Source: Gliomastix tumulicola
Taxonomy: Eukaryota; Ascomycota; Sordariomycetes; Hypocreales; Bionectriaceae
Direction of reading: 5' to 3'
Assembly (NCBI GenBank): GCA_001599755.1
Contig: BCHX01000001.1
Location: 4,898,001-4,962,000 of the forward strand
Length of the DNA stretch: 64,000 bases
The stretch's first letter is position 1. Every line of letters starts with the position of its first letter. Below the pieces are notes generated by a model. The model was not told the DNA's origin. It searched no databases and was given only the letters and a program-made list of their open reading frames with translations. A program made the translations under genes and the position numbers. This document shows, piece by piece, positions 22,659 through 34,265 of the stretch.

Positions 22659-25201
22659 TTACGCCCGCTTGAAAAAGTACACATACGCAAACTTGCGCAT
22701 CTCGTCGACATCGTACGCCTCTACCACCTTCTCGTCGTTGAAGAGAACCCAGCTGTCTCCTCCAGCCTCGAGGGCTTTGCGGATGAACGCCACATAATGT
22801 CTGTCTGACTGTTAGTAAAAGGCTTCAGACCGGTTCAAACGTTGAGGCTTACCCAGCATGAATACTCGTTCCCTTGTGGCAGACAATAGACTGAAGCTGG
22901 AAGCGGGCTGGGAGCGCTGCGCTACCAGCGGACTCCTTAGCAGCAGCTGGAGCATCGTTGCCCGCTGTGTCATCATCGAAGACGCCCTGATCGTCGGGGT
23001 GGCTGAACAGCCATTCCACAGCTCGCTCAACGTCACCTCCCGTCTCCTTGAGCGCCTTCTTGGCCTGAGGAGCGCCGAAGCCCATCGCTCCGAGCATCTC
23101 GATCTTCTCCGGATCAGCCGTAGAGGCAGCTGCAGCGTCCGACGAACCGCCGCCGAGGTCCACAGGAGCATCGATATCAGGATCCTCCATGTGGGCAAAC
23201 AGCCACTCCATGGCAGCGTTGGCGTCCGAGTTACCAGTCGCATGCAACGCCTTCTCGCAACGAACCTGAGGGAAGCCCATGCCTTCGAGCTGTGCCAAGG
23301 CCGCCGCGTCGGGAACAAAGGCTGCAGCGGCAGTTGCCGGCTCTTCCGGCAGGGGTTCTTCCGATGGCTGAAGCCCCTTGGATAGATAGTCGTCCAGAAG
23401 GAAGGACTCGTTGGGAACAATAACTGGCACGTCGACCTTGATAGGGACCCAGTTCACAACTGTCATCTTACGAGCATTGACGACAAACACTTCAGGGAAG
23501 GTCTTGAAGAGAGACTGTTTTGTGAAGCCGTCTTTGCTCCCACACGCGGAGCATGTGAGCTCAACCTTCTCCGCGGCGGTCAGAGTGTCGAGACATTCCT
23601 TAAGAGTCACAGGCTTGTACGTGTCGGGGCCTTCTGCCCCTTCCTCTCGGGGAAGCTTCTCCAGAGGAACATCGATGAAGATGTTGTCCTGCTCGTTCGA
23701 AGAGTACCGAACCTTCTTGCATCCGAGGCACTGAAGGCGCTGCTCGAGCTCGAATCGGAATGGCTCGGTGGGATCCTTAAGGTCACCCGCATGCCCGGAA
23801 CGCGTGACCAGCTTGAACAGGTGCTGCAGGAGCTCCAGGGCGTCTTGCTGGCGCATGGTAGAGAACTCAGGGTGTCCTCTTCCAATCAGATGCTTCAGCA
23901 TCGCAGGGGCGAGGCCCTTCTGGTGGAGAACACCCGAGTCGGGGTTGACATCGGAATCCGGCTTGGAGTACCGACCGGAGAGCAAGCCATCGGCGATCTT
24001 CCGAAGCTGGGTCTCTAGGTCCTCTGCAGGGTCGGAGACGATGGGAAGGTCGTCGCCGGGCCTGAAGTATCGCGTTCTGAAAGATTCGAGGTCGAAGAGG
24101 CACTGAACGATGCTGGCAAGGTAGCAGCTGTTGCCGAGATTCTTCAATCCTGTGAGGCCGGGTCCAAAGAGTGGCTTAAGCTCCTTGCCGTCCTCGGTCG
24201 TCATGCTGAAGTCCCACTTGAGGTTCTGCTCAATCTGCATCTCGGTCAAGCTCTTCTCGGTCTTCTGACGCTCCGCTAGCATGATTCCCCAGTGTGCCAG
24301 GTGCTCGGCCAGATTTTCGTCCACCCGCTCGTCGTCACACTTGTAGCAGTAGATATCAGCTGTGCCCTCGGGAGTGATGGAACCCAGCTTGACAGCGACA
24401 CCATGACCGGCTTCTGTGCTGTGAGCAAGAGCGTGGGAGTTACCATCCACACCACCCATCTGCTTACGACCACAGCCAAGGTTGCCGCACTCTAAGCACA
24501 GCCACAGGTTCTCCTTCAAGTCACAAGCGTAGCAGTGGGACAGGTCGCCCTGCTCAATCTTTCGCGACTCTGCCTGGGCCAGAAGGAGGACGTGCTCGCA
24601 GCTAGTGAGCTCTTGTTCCCAGGCCTTGACCTCCTCCTTGCGAGAGAACGTGTTGGCCTTCATGACGCCATCGATAACAGATGCAATCGCAGGGTTCTGG
24701 GTATCGATCTGGACGTTGCAGTCCAGACACTTCGCTAACAGAGCTGTGTCGTAGCGGTCGGCTTCCGTCTCGGCGGCAATGGCAAGCTTCGACATCTTGG
24801 GGGGCGGCTCCGATCTCTCGACAGCCTTTCGTGTCCGGCGGATGTTGAGGGAGAGGGGGTGGCTTCGAAGGAGGCTATGGAGCCTTGCATGTGCCCGTTC
24901 GCCGGCACAGCCGCCGTTGAAGCAGTGCAGGCAGACATCGAGGCCGTCTGGGTCGTCCTGGAGGTGTCCGGCATGGTTAGCTAGGTCCGCTGCATATATT
25001 GGGACAAGGTAGCTGTAGTTAAGCCGTCAACATACAATGGAGTCGAAACATTGGGTGCAGTCCTCCCTGTACACAGACTGTGCCGGGTTTGGAGGGACGA
25101 GGCCTGTCACGAAAGTGCATGTTAGCCTCACGATCTACTAAGCTAGCTTGTTGTTGTATGGCAAAACACTTACCGAAGCTCCCTATGTGCGAGCAAGCCA
25201 T
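22659..25201 (-). CDS. UBP14: Ubiquitin C-terminal hydrolase Ubp14 (USP5/isopeptidase T)
   Basis: Exons 25201-25174, 25103-25036, 24957-22853 and 22800-22659 give 780 residues; yeast Ubp14 has 781. It has the expected order: a variant zinc finger with CTQCFDSI and CLHCFNGGC, a UBP-type zinc finger (CYACDLKENLWLCLECGNLGCGR, followed by conserved histidines), then the peptidase C19 core. The catalytic cysteine is in GLKNLGNSCYLAS (about residue 310). Two UBA domains follow (LEGMGFPQVRCEKAL and LGAMGFGAPQAKKAL), and the catalytic-histidine motif HYVAF lies near the end. The HYVAF motif begins across the last intron (52 bp). The enzyme disassembles free unanchored polyubiquitin chains. The first exon (28 nt, MACSHIGSF) fixes the start. 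All catalytic landmarks are intact. Confidence 0.96.
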
Positions 25202-26924
25202 GTTGTAGAACTCAGAGGAGGCGGTCGGAACAGGATCTAAGCATAAATAGAATGATAGGCAAGGCTCCTGAAGAGAAGATGGGAGGATCGCAAGGGCGCC
25301 AGAGAATGTGTGGGATCTAGAAAGCTGGGGAAGCTGAATGCGACCTTGACTTGATGGTGTTTGTTACAGGCAGCTCCAGATATGACGGAAGCCCGCCTTT
25401 AGGCAGGATGACGGTCCAGGGTAAGAAAGGCGGGGTTGAGGGAAGGCGTGGAGGGGCAAGCTGGTGACACAAAAAGTGTCGTCACCCACTCAAAATCTAC
25501 TACTAGTAGTACTTAGGGTAGTACATACAAACCGCAAGTATTCGCCCGTCGACTAATCGGGCATGCCGCATGACAGTCAAGCTCGCTGGTACTTTGCGTC
25601 AGACGGCTTTTATGTCCACTGTTTGAGGGACCCAACAAGCCTTCTACTGCAGCAGTGCAGATGGGGAGCTCGAATGGTGGGGGCCAGGCCGCTAAAAACA
25701 CCCACGCGTCGAGGCCCTCACGTTGGGATGGATTTCTTGACAACCTATGCCTAACTATCGCTCAACGCTCCATCCGATAGCTCCGACATGGAGTCGAGTT
25801 GGTATTACTCTTATCGCTGCATTGTAGCGACTCGATCCTATTTGCCTATATCAGGGGAGGGCTCAGATCAACACATCGATGCGTCCCTTGAAACCGGGGA
25901 AGCCTGAACCAATGCTTTTACGGTTTCAGGACAAGCAATAGAGCGGTAGACGGAAAAATACACTCGCCTCCAATAGACTGGGTGCACGACCTTCGCGCGG
26001 GGAATAACCAGCTAGCGTGAGCACCGAGACCAATTTTTTCTGTCTGCCTGCTCTGTCAAACCTTGGACCCTTCAAAAACCTTTTGCAAAGTCAGTGCGAT
26101 CAGCAAGCCAGCGTCATTGACATCTGTGTATTTGCCACACCGGCCCAGTGTAGTGTACCGATAAGTAAGGTAGCGACTCATGGCAGCCCGTTGAAACGGA
26201 TGCAAGACGGGACTGTCAAGCTTGCCACAGCCGATGCGGCATGCAGCAGGCATAGTAAGACGGCAGGAAAACCACTCCCTCCTCTCTCTATACCGAGAAC
26301 TCAAGGGTATTTTATCTGGAAAAGGGAGGGTCGCTGCATGATTGATATGCTTGACGTCCGGCTTCGGGGGTACGCATTTTTCGGGGCCGCTCATCTGATA
26401 AGATCTGGTGTTAACTGCTGGGTATTTCAAAGTACACTCTAGTATATTTAGGTAAGAGAAAAACTCTAAAGATACCTAGTGGCAAACTTTCGCTGATTTC
26501 AAAGAGCGATCCCTCCATTCTCCGAACAGCCGAGCTCCCCAATTAAACGTAATGGGATGAACGCAGCGGCTCCGTTGATTGGCCGACGTCCCCACACAGA
26601 GCGAGCATCGTCAAGTCCCGCATCTTTTTGTTAATTTAGCATGAGGTCCCAATACTTCTTCCCCCCCGACGTTTCCCACCATCCAGTCCGTCCTTTTCGC
26701 CTCCTTCATCAACCAACCACGCATCCCCCTACGAGATACCCAGCCCTCAGGCAACATCAACGACACTCACCAGTCTCGACGGCAGTAATCAGAACACTTG
26801 TTTCAATTGGCTCGACATCGCTTTGGGTCCCCTACACGCTGTTTGCTCCCGCGCTCCCGTGTCTCGACGAGCCTTCATCCTGCAACCTCAGATATTCGCC
26901 CTCAAACCACACCACACAGTCACG
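25202..26924. other. Divergent intergenic region (UBP14/ISU1)
   Basis: About 1.7 kb. A 14-bp palindrome TACTACTAGTAGTA lies near 25498-25511, and an AT-rich tract at 26435-26480. Short frames only. The ISU1 leader (26640-26924) is C-rich. Confidence 0.5.
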
Positions 26925-27577
26925 ATGCTTTCCAGAGCAGTCCGCGTCGCCGCCCGCAGGGCGCCCCTCGTCTCTGCGGCCGCCCGCCCCTCGGTCGCGC
27001 CTCTCCAGCAGCGAGTATCAGCGACCCCGACCGTCGCCGCCCAGCGCCACTACCACGAGAAGGTCCTGGACCACTACTCGCGCCCTCGCAACGTCGGCTC
27101 CATGAACAAGAAGGACCTCGACGTCGGCACGGGCCTCGTCGGCGCCCCGGCGTGCGGCGATGTCATGAAGCTCCAGATCCGCGTCGACCCCGAGACCAAC
27201 AAGATCTCCGACGTCAAGTTCAAGACCTTCGGCTGCGGCTCCGCCATCGCTTCGAGCAGCTACCTGACCGAGCTCGTCCGCGGCATGAGCCTGGACGACG
27301 CCGGCAAGGTTAAGAACACCGAGATCGCCAAGGAGCTGTGCCTGCCCCCTGTGAAGTGTACGTATATGGATCCAGCGCATGTTGCGCTTTTGATATTGGG
27401 AACTGAACGATCGCTAACATTGCTATAGTGCACTGCTCCATGTTGGCCGAGGATGCCATCAAGTCCGCCATCTCCGACTACTACACCAAGAACCCCAACG
27501 CGAAGAAGACGGACCTGGGTGGCACCGGCCTGAAGATGCCCATCGCCGAGCCTACGCCCCAGGCCGCTACGGCATAA
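26925..27577 (+). CDS. ISU1: Mitochondrial iron-sulfur cluster scaffold Isu1 (IscU)
   Basis: Exons 26925-27357 and 27429-27577 give 193 residues. Residues 1-40 are Arg/Ala/Ser-rich without acidic residues: a mitochondrial presequence. The IscU core follows with the three cluster-binding cysteines in GAPACGD (Cys77), FGCGSA (Cys104) and LHCSMLAEDA (Cys147), Asp79, and the LPPVK motif recognised by the Hsp70 chaperone Ssq1. The intron (GTACGT/ATAG, phase 1) falls right after LPPVK, within the leucine before HC. Isu1 receives sulfur from Nfs1-Isd11 and assembles [2Fe-2S] clusters with frataxin and ferredoxin. A short Ala/Pro-rich tail extends past the bacterial length. An ATG at 26823 in frame is possible but would add an untypical extension. 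Confidence 0.96.
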
Positions 27578-28405
27578 ATCTCTCTCAATCCATCATTCCG
27601 AGGCTTTATCGTCTTCGACCGAAGCGACGATGCACGCTCTTCATATGGGGACACCAGTCTGCGCAAAATTACTCAGCATCCGAGGGCGCCCCCTCATAAT
27701 CCTACGAAGCCCTGGACACCGGGACAGAGAGACCGCCCCCTCCCCCTTCGCTCTCTCTGCTACACCTCTCTTTTTTTATTAGTTTTTGGTTCATGGTCAC
27801 GGTCATGATTTCCAGACGCAGGACTTGTTTGCGTTGGTCCGTGTTCTGATGTAACTGGCGATTTGGCGCGCAAATTGGAGACAATGCAAGGCAGGGTGGT
27901 TTCGCTTTTTTCGACTTTTTTTCTTGAACAAAAAAAAGTAGTGTACTGTAGGGACGAATTGCATCATGATGAACAAGCCCCCTATCGCACCTCTTCTGAA
28001 TACGATACTCTCATCCAAGACTTGACTCCTCATTTCGAGAAATGATTTTTTCCCCTTACGAGTCACTCCCCAACTTCCTCGGGGTTGAGCTCTCGGCCTC
28101 GGAGACGGAGACGGGAAATCGCCGCTTTGAACCCCGCAGCTCCTTGACACGTGTATAAGCAGCCTGTTGCTGGTTGCTGCAGGGGGTGTCACCACGGAGA
28201 CTCAATTCAATCACCCCGTAACTGGTCAGTATGTCTACTGCGTAGCAAGACTGAGTAATTCGACCGACAAATTTGTAACATTTGTACTATAACCACAACT
28301 TCAAGCGAAATGCCGTTCGCAAATAGTATATAACTAGACAGCGCCAAGAACTGTGAAACAATAGAAGCAGGCTTGACCTTCGATTGAGAAAGCAGGAGGG
28401 TATGA
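27578..28405. other. Convergent 3' flanks of ISU1 and the carotenoid oxygenase
   Basis: About 830 bp, with T-rich runs (27771-27785) and two A-rich or T-rich patches near 27905-27945. No coding signal recognised. Confidence 0.5.
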
Positions 28406-30210
28406 TCAGCTTTGAACAACTGGCGCATGGACGCCGTGAAATCCCAGCCCGATAGCAAAGTCGCACTCCGCCCTGCCGACCTCCTTCATCGTCCTCGCAT
28501 CTAGACAGACCAGGTAACTCGTCTCGGCAGTCCCGTCGAGCACGACGCTAAGCAGCACGCCGTCATCCTCGTCGCTGCCGCCTGGACGCCCGATGAAGAT
28601 AGGCTCGCTTGGTGTGTGCGCGGCGGGCGGCGCCCAGACGAGGGCCTCGCGCGTGAGCGTGTCCGTCTTGCAGAGCGAGTCCATCATGGTGCTCAGGCCC
28701 CGGAACGACACGCCGTACACGTACCGGTGGCGGCGGGTCGCGTAGGACAGGTTGATGGTGGGCAGCTCGCCGGAGTGCGGCGCGGGGATAGCGAAGACCT
28801 TCTCGGCCGAGAGGTGAGGTGCTCTGGAGCCTGTCTTCTTGTCAGCCGATGGCATGCCGAAGCGGTGGCGTACGAGGTGCTGCCGGCATGAGTTGTAGGC
28901 TTGCTTGTCGATCCAGTGGTTCTTTGCGGCGCCCTTGCGGTCCAGGATGACGTCGTAATAGAAGGTATCAATGATGTCGCGGTTCTCATACTCGACAAGA
29001 TCGAAGTTGAGATATGTCCGCTCCTCTTCTCCGTTCCCGTCCAGCTTCTTCTCCTTGACTACCTCTTCGAAGGCGTTCACAGAGTGGAAGAAGAAGCCAG
29101 CGGGGGACGTGAAGCGCGCGACAACTCCCTTCTGGTGCCGTCTGTCGATGACCACCCACTGCGAGAGCTTCGACTTGTCAAAAGGCTCGATAGCCTCGAC
29201 AAGGTTCTTCTCCCACAAAATCTTGAGCCCGCTCCAGGCGTAGTGCGTCGAAGGAACACACAGCACGACGTAGTTCTCTGTGAGGAAGAGACTGTGGATG
29301 TACGCAGGCGGCAGCTCAGGCATCGGGATGGTGGCAAGAATATCCGTCTTTCCGGTCGCGGCACCGACCCTGTACACGCGGTACACAGGCCGGCGGCCAA
29401 AGGCAAGATTGAAGTTGAACAGGTCACCTGTCTTGGGATCCCGCTGCGAATGCGCACAGCCAAGCTGGCCCTTCAGGTCTGGGTGGAAATTGCCCGTGTC
29501 GAAGTACTCAAGGGGCTCGAGGGTCTCCGGGTCGACCTCGGCGAGGACGCTGTTGTCTGTAAGGACGAAGAGGTTCTTCGTCGCAGTGCTGGCTACGGGC
29601 TTCGCCGTCGTCTGCAGGCCGGGCATGTTTCTCTCGACGACGACGGAGTTGTTCCTCTTCAGCGGCTTGAAGACGCTCATGGCCTTGGAGAAGATGCCTA
29701 CGCAGGGATCGGCTCGCTGAGCGAACGAGGTACCGCCGCGCCACCCTTCCCGCTTGACCTCTTCGACAAAGGCCTCGGCCTGGCGGCGAGAAGAGTACAT
29801 GACGGTCGCATCCCCATCGTCAGACGGCAGGATGTCGAACTTGTGGGAATGAGCGAACCCATCGAACCAGTGGGACACGTAGTGCGCGCCCCTGGAAGTC
29901 TCGATACTGCTTTGGCCGGGTCCGGTGCGGTAAAGGGAGCCGGCGGCCCAGGAGGGGATGTGGCCTTTGACAGCCAGCTTGAGAGGGCCCCGATGCTCCT
30001 CTAGGCGGTCGAACTGGCAATGAAGTCAGCTGTGATATTCCTGTTTGCAGGATATCGAGGGATTGGCCGCCGACCTACCCCTGCTTCGTTGGGCCAATTC
30101 TTCCACGACTCAGCCTGGATATTGGCAACAGCCATGGCGACATCCTCCTTCTCCTGGAGGCCTGTCCGGAGGAAAGTCCCGGCCTCATTGAGACTAATGC
30201 TTTCCGTCAT
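28406..30210 (-). CDS. Carotenoid cleavage oxygenase, torulene dioxygenase (CAO-2/CarT)-like
   Basis: Exons 30210-30079 and 30013-28406 give 579 residues. It is a member of the RPE65/carotenoid oxygenase family, a seven-bladed propeller with a ferrous iron held by four histidines. Candidate ligands are visible in GCAHSQRDP, AYIHSLFLTEN, GFFFHSVNAFEE and GLGFHG near the carboxy end. The start NWPNEAG-FDRLEEHRGPLKL and IPSWAAGSLYRTGPG resemble the fungal torulene-cleaving branch that makes the apocarotenal precursor of neurosporaxanthin. Substrate is therefore an inference; a stilbene-cleaving activity (CAO-1 branch) is less likely. The 65-bp intron has GTAGGT/CCAG ends at phase 0. No phytoene synthase, desaturase or opsin gene lies in the window, unlike the Fusarium car cluster. 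Confidence 0.85.
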
Positions 30211-31572
30211 GGCGTATACCTATCTCGAATGATTTAGGCAGCGTAGCTCGTGCGTAGGGTATCGGACTTTGTTGGCTCCCCTGATATACCAGATGACGTG
30301 TAGAGTCGGGCAGACCCAAGGCTTCAAATACGACAAGGCCTTTGTCCGTCTCACTTCAGCAGAGAGTGTAGGGTGCAGCGAGTCGGGTATTTTCTTGGCT
30401 TGGTGCGTGCAACAACAAAGACAGTCGCAATACTGTGTGACACGGCAGCAGCAGGCGACGCGGGGGAACTGTCCCTTTTGTGTATGAGCTGTCACAGCTG
30501 TGGAAGGCCAGGGGAGGTGCGATCTGTTGTCAGTGCGAGGTCACTGCATCCATCACCCCCCAACCACCGGCAGATAGATACTACCTTTGCTGGACAAGAG
30601 TCACAGGACGGGTAAGGCAAAGTCCCCGTGGCACAACCATGGTGATAGTTCGAGCCGTCCAGCCCGGGCATATCTAGTGCCATTCCATCCCCCTGTCGTT
30701 CGGAAGCAAGCGTAAGCGAGTGCGAGGCTCGCATGTCGAGGGGGCCGAGGCCCACGACAAGCCGCCAGCGAATCAATGAATCACCACTCCCCATTAGCAA
30801 GCACATGCTCCCAGAAACGGGAATTAAAACATGGGGAAGAACGGGGCAGTTCTCAGCTCGCTAAGAGTTCCCGAGTCTGTTATGTATATCGACGGGTCTT
30901 GCAGGGAGACGGCGTCCTGGGAAGCGAGCTGGAGAGACGGGCGCGGAATTAGTGACGCCACGCAAGCCTTCGTCGGAACCGAGTGGGCAGATTTCGGTCC
31001 ATGCGGGTGGCATAGGCGAAATATCGATGAGAAGCGGATGGAGATGCGAGTTTCTTGGAGGGAGAGATTGACGCTAAGAGGACCGGGAGTGATAGGATGG
31101 CGGTAGTTCTTATCAGCTTATCGCTTCACGCCACTACCTTACCTACCGACGCGGTGGAAGAAAAGCTTGGGTCACATACACACCCAAATCGTATGGTCCC
31201 ATAACTCAGGTATTTAGTCGACAGCGTCCGACCTTCCCTGGCGATTATTGCAAACTGCCTCTCAGGCGGTCCTTAAATATGGTGGTTTATTTCTAGCCCA
31301 GTGAAGCTAAACTCAGGCTTTAGACGCAGCGTTTAAACGCTAGATAATTATCGTATTTAATTAGAGGGCTCAGTTGGTCCATCTGATTCAGTCTTCAAGG
31401 CCGTTCCAGGCGGCTTCGTTATGTCTGGACGAAAACACCCATTTTAAGCGGTTTCACAGTCAAATTATAGTCCTGCTTAGTGACTATATAAACAGTAATT
31501 CCGCACCAAGTTTGTAAGCTTTCAAAGGCAACCCTCTAAGCGATACCAAACCTCGGCCATCAGCAGAGACAC
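30211..31572. other. Intergenic region leading into the broken-gene island
   Basis: About 1.36 kb. The first kilobase has ordinary composition. From about 31300 AT-rich blocks appear (for example around 31345-31375). No intact gene recognised. Confidence 0.5.
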
Positions 31573-32353
31573 CTAGGCCTTAACATCGGCGACAGGTTTC
31601 TTAATGTCCGTACCCGCGTCACCCTCGCGGTCCGACTCGACGTCGCTGCGCTCATGGACCATCCAGAAGGCCACCGGGAAAGCAATAGCCAAGCTGACGG
31701 GAAGGAGAACCCAGTTGCTGATGAGCAGGGTCATATAAGGCTTTTCTAGGCTATCGAGACGGTACATCACGGCAGCGCCAGCGGACTGAAGGCCCTTGTA
31801 CATGCCGGCAAAGTAGGCGAGGGAAACTCTCCGTCAGTCCAGTCTATATAAGGCACGTCCGCTCTGGAAACGGACTCTCGAGTGTAGGTCCTCTGGAAAG
31901 TATAACCGCAGCCCTGCACAAATGCCGAGAATGGCGCTAGCGCTGATCACGAAGGCCTCGTTCTGGTTGTGATCGTACGACAAGAACGATCCCACGTACA
32001 GAGGATATCTATGTAAATTAGCTCGACTGTCATGAGATTTGGAAGGGAAATCTGGTTTACCCAAGAGTTCCAATAAAAAGAGTTTCCTGAATACCCAAGA
32101 GGTTGCACACGGTACCTCCAAAGAAGGCGGAAGCTGCGAACGCAGAGTACATTGCAGCTATTGCTTTATTGGCGACATCTGCATTAAACTGACCTCCGCC
32201 GCCGAGTCCAGAAAGGGCATTGAACATCCCAGGACAGCTGACTTGGTTAGATGTTGGTTTCCATCTAAGAATGCTCTAACTGCGGTACTACCACGCCTTC
32301 GGCAACGAGGGACTGGTCTCAGTAACCGTTGGAGTATTCTCCAAGTCACCCAT
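31573..32353 (-). pseudogene. UNC93/DUF895-like membrane protein, broken by an internal deletion
   Basis: Reads from an ATG at 32353 to a TAG at 31573. The amino-terminal part has the family motif PGMFNALSGLGGGGQ and the following helices (AAMYSAFAASAFFGGTVCNL), then, across a plausible 71-bp intron, YPLYVGSFLSYDHNQNEAF and SASAILGICAG. The sequence then jumps to the family's last helices (YFAGMYKGLQSAGAAVMYRL ... ISNWVLLPVSLAIAFPVAF), so some 250 central residues are missing. The frame is also lost: two TAG codons lie near the start (after KAW and after YRS), and a TGA precedes the carboxy-terminal block. Intact relatives have about 450-500 residues and are major-facilitator-like membrane proteins of unknown substrate. 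Family identity is from memory of motifs. Confidence 0.6.
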
Positions 32354-32939
32354 GGCTGAAGAAACAGGCACGCAAGGACACTGAACTGTTGAAACTTTAG
32401 ATTCAATATGTTCTGTGTGAGAAGGTGAGAGGCCCGAAAACGAGCACAATATTATCGTCCTTCAAGCTGAAAGAGTATAGTTATACTCATCTCTTCTCTT
32501 TAATATCCCAAAGGCTCGGAAGACTTGGGGGTAAGCCCCAGATGTCTGAAGATATGGGGTAAAGACGTGGAGGAGCCTAGATCAAGTTAGAGTGGTATTT
32601 GCGATAACCGGTTAGCATATTCCCCTGCTTTAATTAAATAATTATGCATTTCGACTGAATTATTCTCGGCGCTAGTGCTTAAGGACGTGAACTGCTAGGG
32701 GCTAAACCACAAGTTGCTCGCCAACTTGATCACTTGGTTGCTCGGAATTTCGTGCATGTTGCCCCATATCATAGATTGGCCTGTGATTGGGATTGTTACG
32801 CGTCGAACATCAGACTTAACTTATCAAGATAGCCAGCCGCCAAGGGTGTGCCACTGACATCATTTTCTGTCTTCTGGTGTCTGCGGGAATTCCACGAGGG
32901 CAATCTCGGTGTGTCAAACAGCGTAGCCTCGCGGCACAT
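32354..32939. other. AT-rich spacer inside the broken-gene island
   Basis: About 590 bp with AT-rich blocks (for example 32625-32660). No protein family recognised on either strand. Confidence 0.4.
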
Positions 32940-33530
32940 GTCCTCGTGCAAACTACCACTAACGCTCGAGATACCTTCCATCATTGTGGCCGTCTCGTCT
33001 TATATGTACGGTCGAGGACTCCTTTGCCAATTCGTACCACTTCCGTCAGGTAGAACGGGCCAATAATCAATGCCGGGTAGAAGACGACTTAGTTGGTAAG
33101 AACTCGGGCGATGACGCTATGGGTATGTGAAGCGAGCTGAATTCTCTGTTGAAGAAAGCGATACCTGAATTTTGGCGATTAGTATAATACTATTAGTATA
33201 ATACTACAATAACGCATGAGAGAGATGGTGGAGACTCACCAAACGGCTATTGTAGGACCGAGGGCGAGACCACCAATGGCCGTCATTCGCAGTGTTCGTT
33301 GCCAGTCCCATCTTGGTGCCTTTTTGGAATCAGCCGCTGTAGAGACTTTCTGGGCAGCTACATCGCCAGCAGCGTACAGAGACTGCGAGAGGGATTGAGT
33401 TGGCTTAGCTTGCGTAAAAGCACGAGCATCTGAGCTGAGGAGAATAGCTTACAGCTGCGGTGATGCTTTGAATTAGGAACGGTTTACGCGCAAGAGCGCT
33501 ATTGTAGGCTCGAACAAAACGAGAAGCCAT
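32940..33530 (-). pseudogene. Mpv17/PMP22-family protein, interrupted by a stop codon
   Basis: Starts at 33530 with MASRFVRAYNSALARKPFL, the usual amino end of fungal Mpv17/PMP22 proteins. Exon 33530-33453 joins 33382-33240 (SLYAAGDVAAQK, then LRMTAIGGLALGPT), then about 33164 onward (YRFLQQRI). The splice sites still look normal (GTAAGC/GCAG, GTGAGT/TCAG). A TAA at 33091-33089 interrupts the third exon where relatives have a Gln before the VF motif, after about 100 residues. Sequence resembling the next family segment (MMEGISS) can be read further on in another frame, near 32984. Intact members have four membrane helices and about 180-250 residues, in mitochondria or peroxisomes. A 14-bp tandem duplication sits in the second intron. 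Confidence 0.6.
33178..33205. repeat. Tandem 14-bp repeat
   Basis: Two exact copies of ATTAGTATAATACT in direct order. Each copy contains a near-palindrome (TAGTAT/ATACTA around a central A). It lies in the second intron of the Mpv17-like pseudogene. Confidence 0.85.
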
Positions 33531-33923
33531 CTTAATTCTCAAACCATCGTGCAGCTTGAATGGTTCTTGATCCGGCCAGCTTAACGGTATACATGCAGCG
33601 AATGGCTCGCGCAGGCTTGCGCGGCCGAGTAAAGCTTGTATTGTAGGATGCCATGCCCTTGCCTCTCATACCTAACAGTGACCCTTGACGACGTTGCATG
33701 CTACGTTCGTTCACGCTAATCCTTGGACGACGGATGTTCCTATTGCGGTATGGACCATCTTGGTCAGCCCGCCCCCAGTTTCCCTCAACCCCACGAAATG
33801 AGTCCTGGCTTCGTCTGAGGAGACGGCTACATATTCACTCGAAATCTAGCACGAGCAGGCCATTGAGAACGACCTAACGTATTTCTGTTCAAGCTTGCGT
33901 TAATTTCTTATCAACATCAAGAC

Positions 33924-34265
33924 ATGTCAACAATGTTCTTCCGCTCAACTTCATTGAGGAGGAATCTCCTCCCCCGAGCAGCGGGACTTCACCCCCTAGA
34001 TTCCAAGACGTTCCTACCACATGACCAAGGCTTCGCCCCCAAAGCAATAGGGAATAGGTCCGGAGGCTCGATTGGAGATATGTTCGCCTCGCTCTCTAAA
34101 AACAACATCGAACTTCCTGCGCGCTTCAGCGACTTAGAGCGGAACCTGATGAGTCGAAACGGCGAGGCTATCCTCGACAGCTGGCACCGTCTCCTCAAAC
34201 ACATCTAGAGTGAGACGATTCCCAGAGTCAACGAGCTCAGTCACGCAATCATTCCCGAGGTCGAA
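33924..34265 (+). pseudogene. DUF1479-like protein, amino-terminal fragment
   Basis: An ATG at 33924 opens a frame of 94 codons ending in TAG at 34206-34208. It begins with an Arg-rich, acid-free segment like a mitochondrial presequence. It then reads GSIGDMFASLSKNNIELPARF and DLERNLM...AILDSWHRLL, which resembles the start of fungal DUF1479 (2-oxoglutarate-oxygenase-like) proteins. The similarity continues past the stop in the same frame (ETIPRVNELSHAIIPEVE) and then ends abruptly near 34262, where a different gene begins. Intact DUF1479 proteins are about 400-480 residues, so roughly three quarters is missing. Family assignment is by remembered pattern and moderately sure. Confidence 0.5.

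Noticed and set aside
28901..30004. A 367-codon plus-strand frame opposite the carotenoid oxygenase gene
   Set aside because: Antisense shadow of a GC-rich gene; no motif, and the minus strand has the four iron-ligand histidine motifs.
32330..32360. Alternative reading of the UNC93-like start as a normal intron (GTAGTA to AAGTCAG)
   Set aside because: Splicing there would remove both early TAG codons and give an open join, but the first membrane helix would be lost, and the length of the unspliced stretch matches relatives. Decay is the simpler reading, though not proven.
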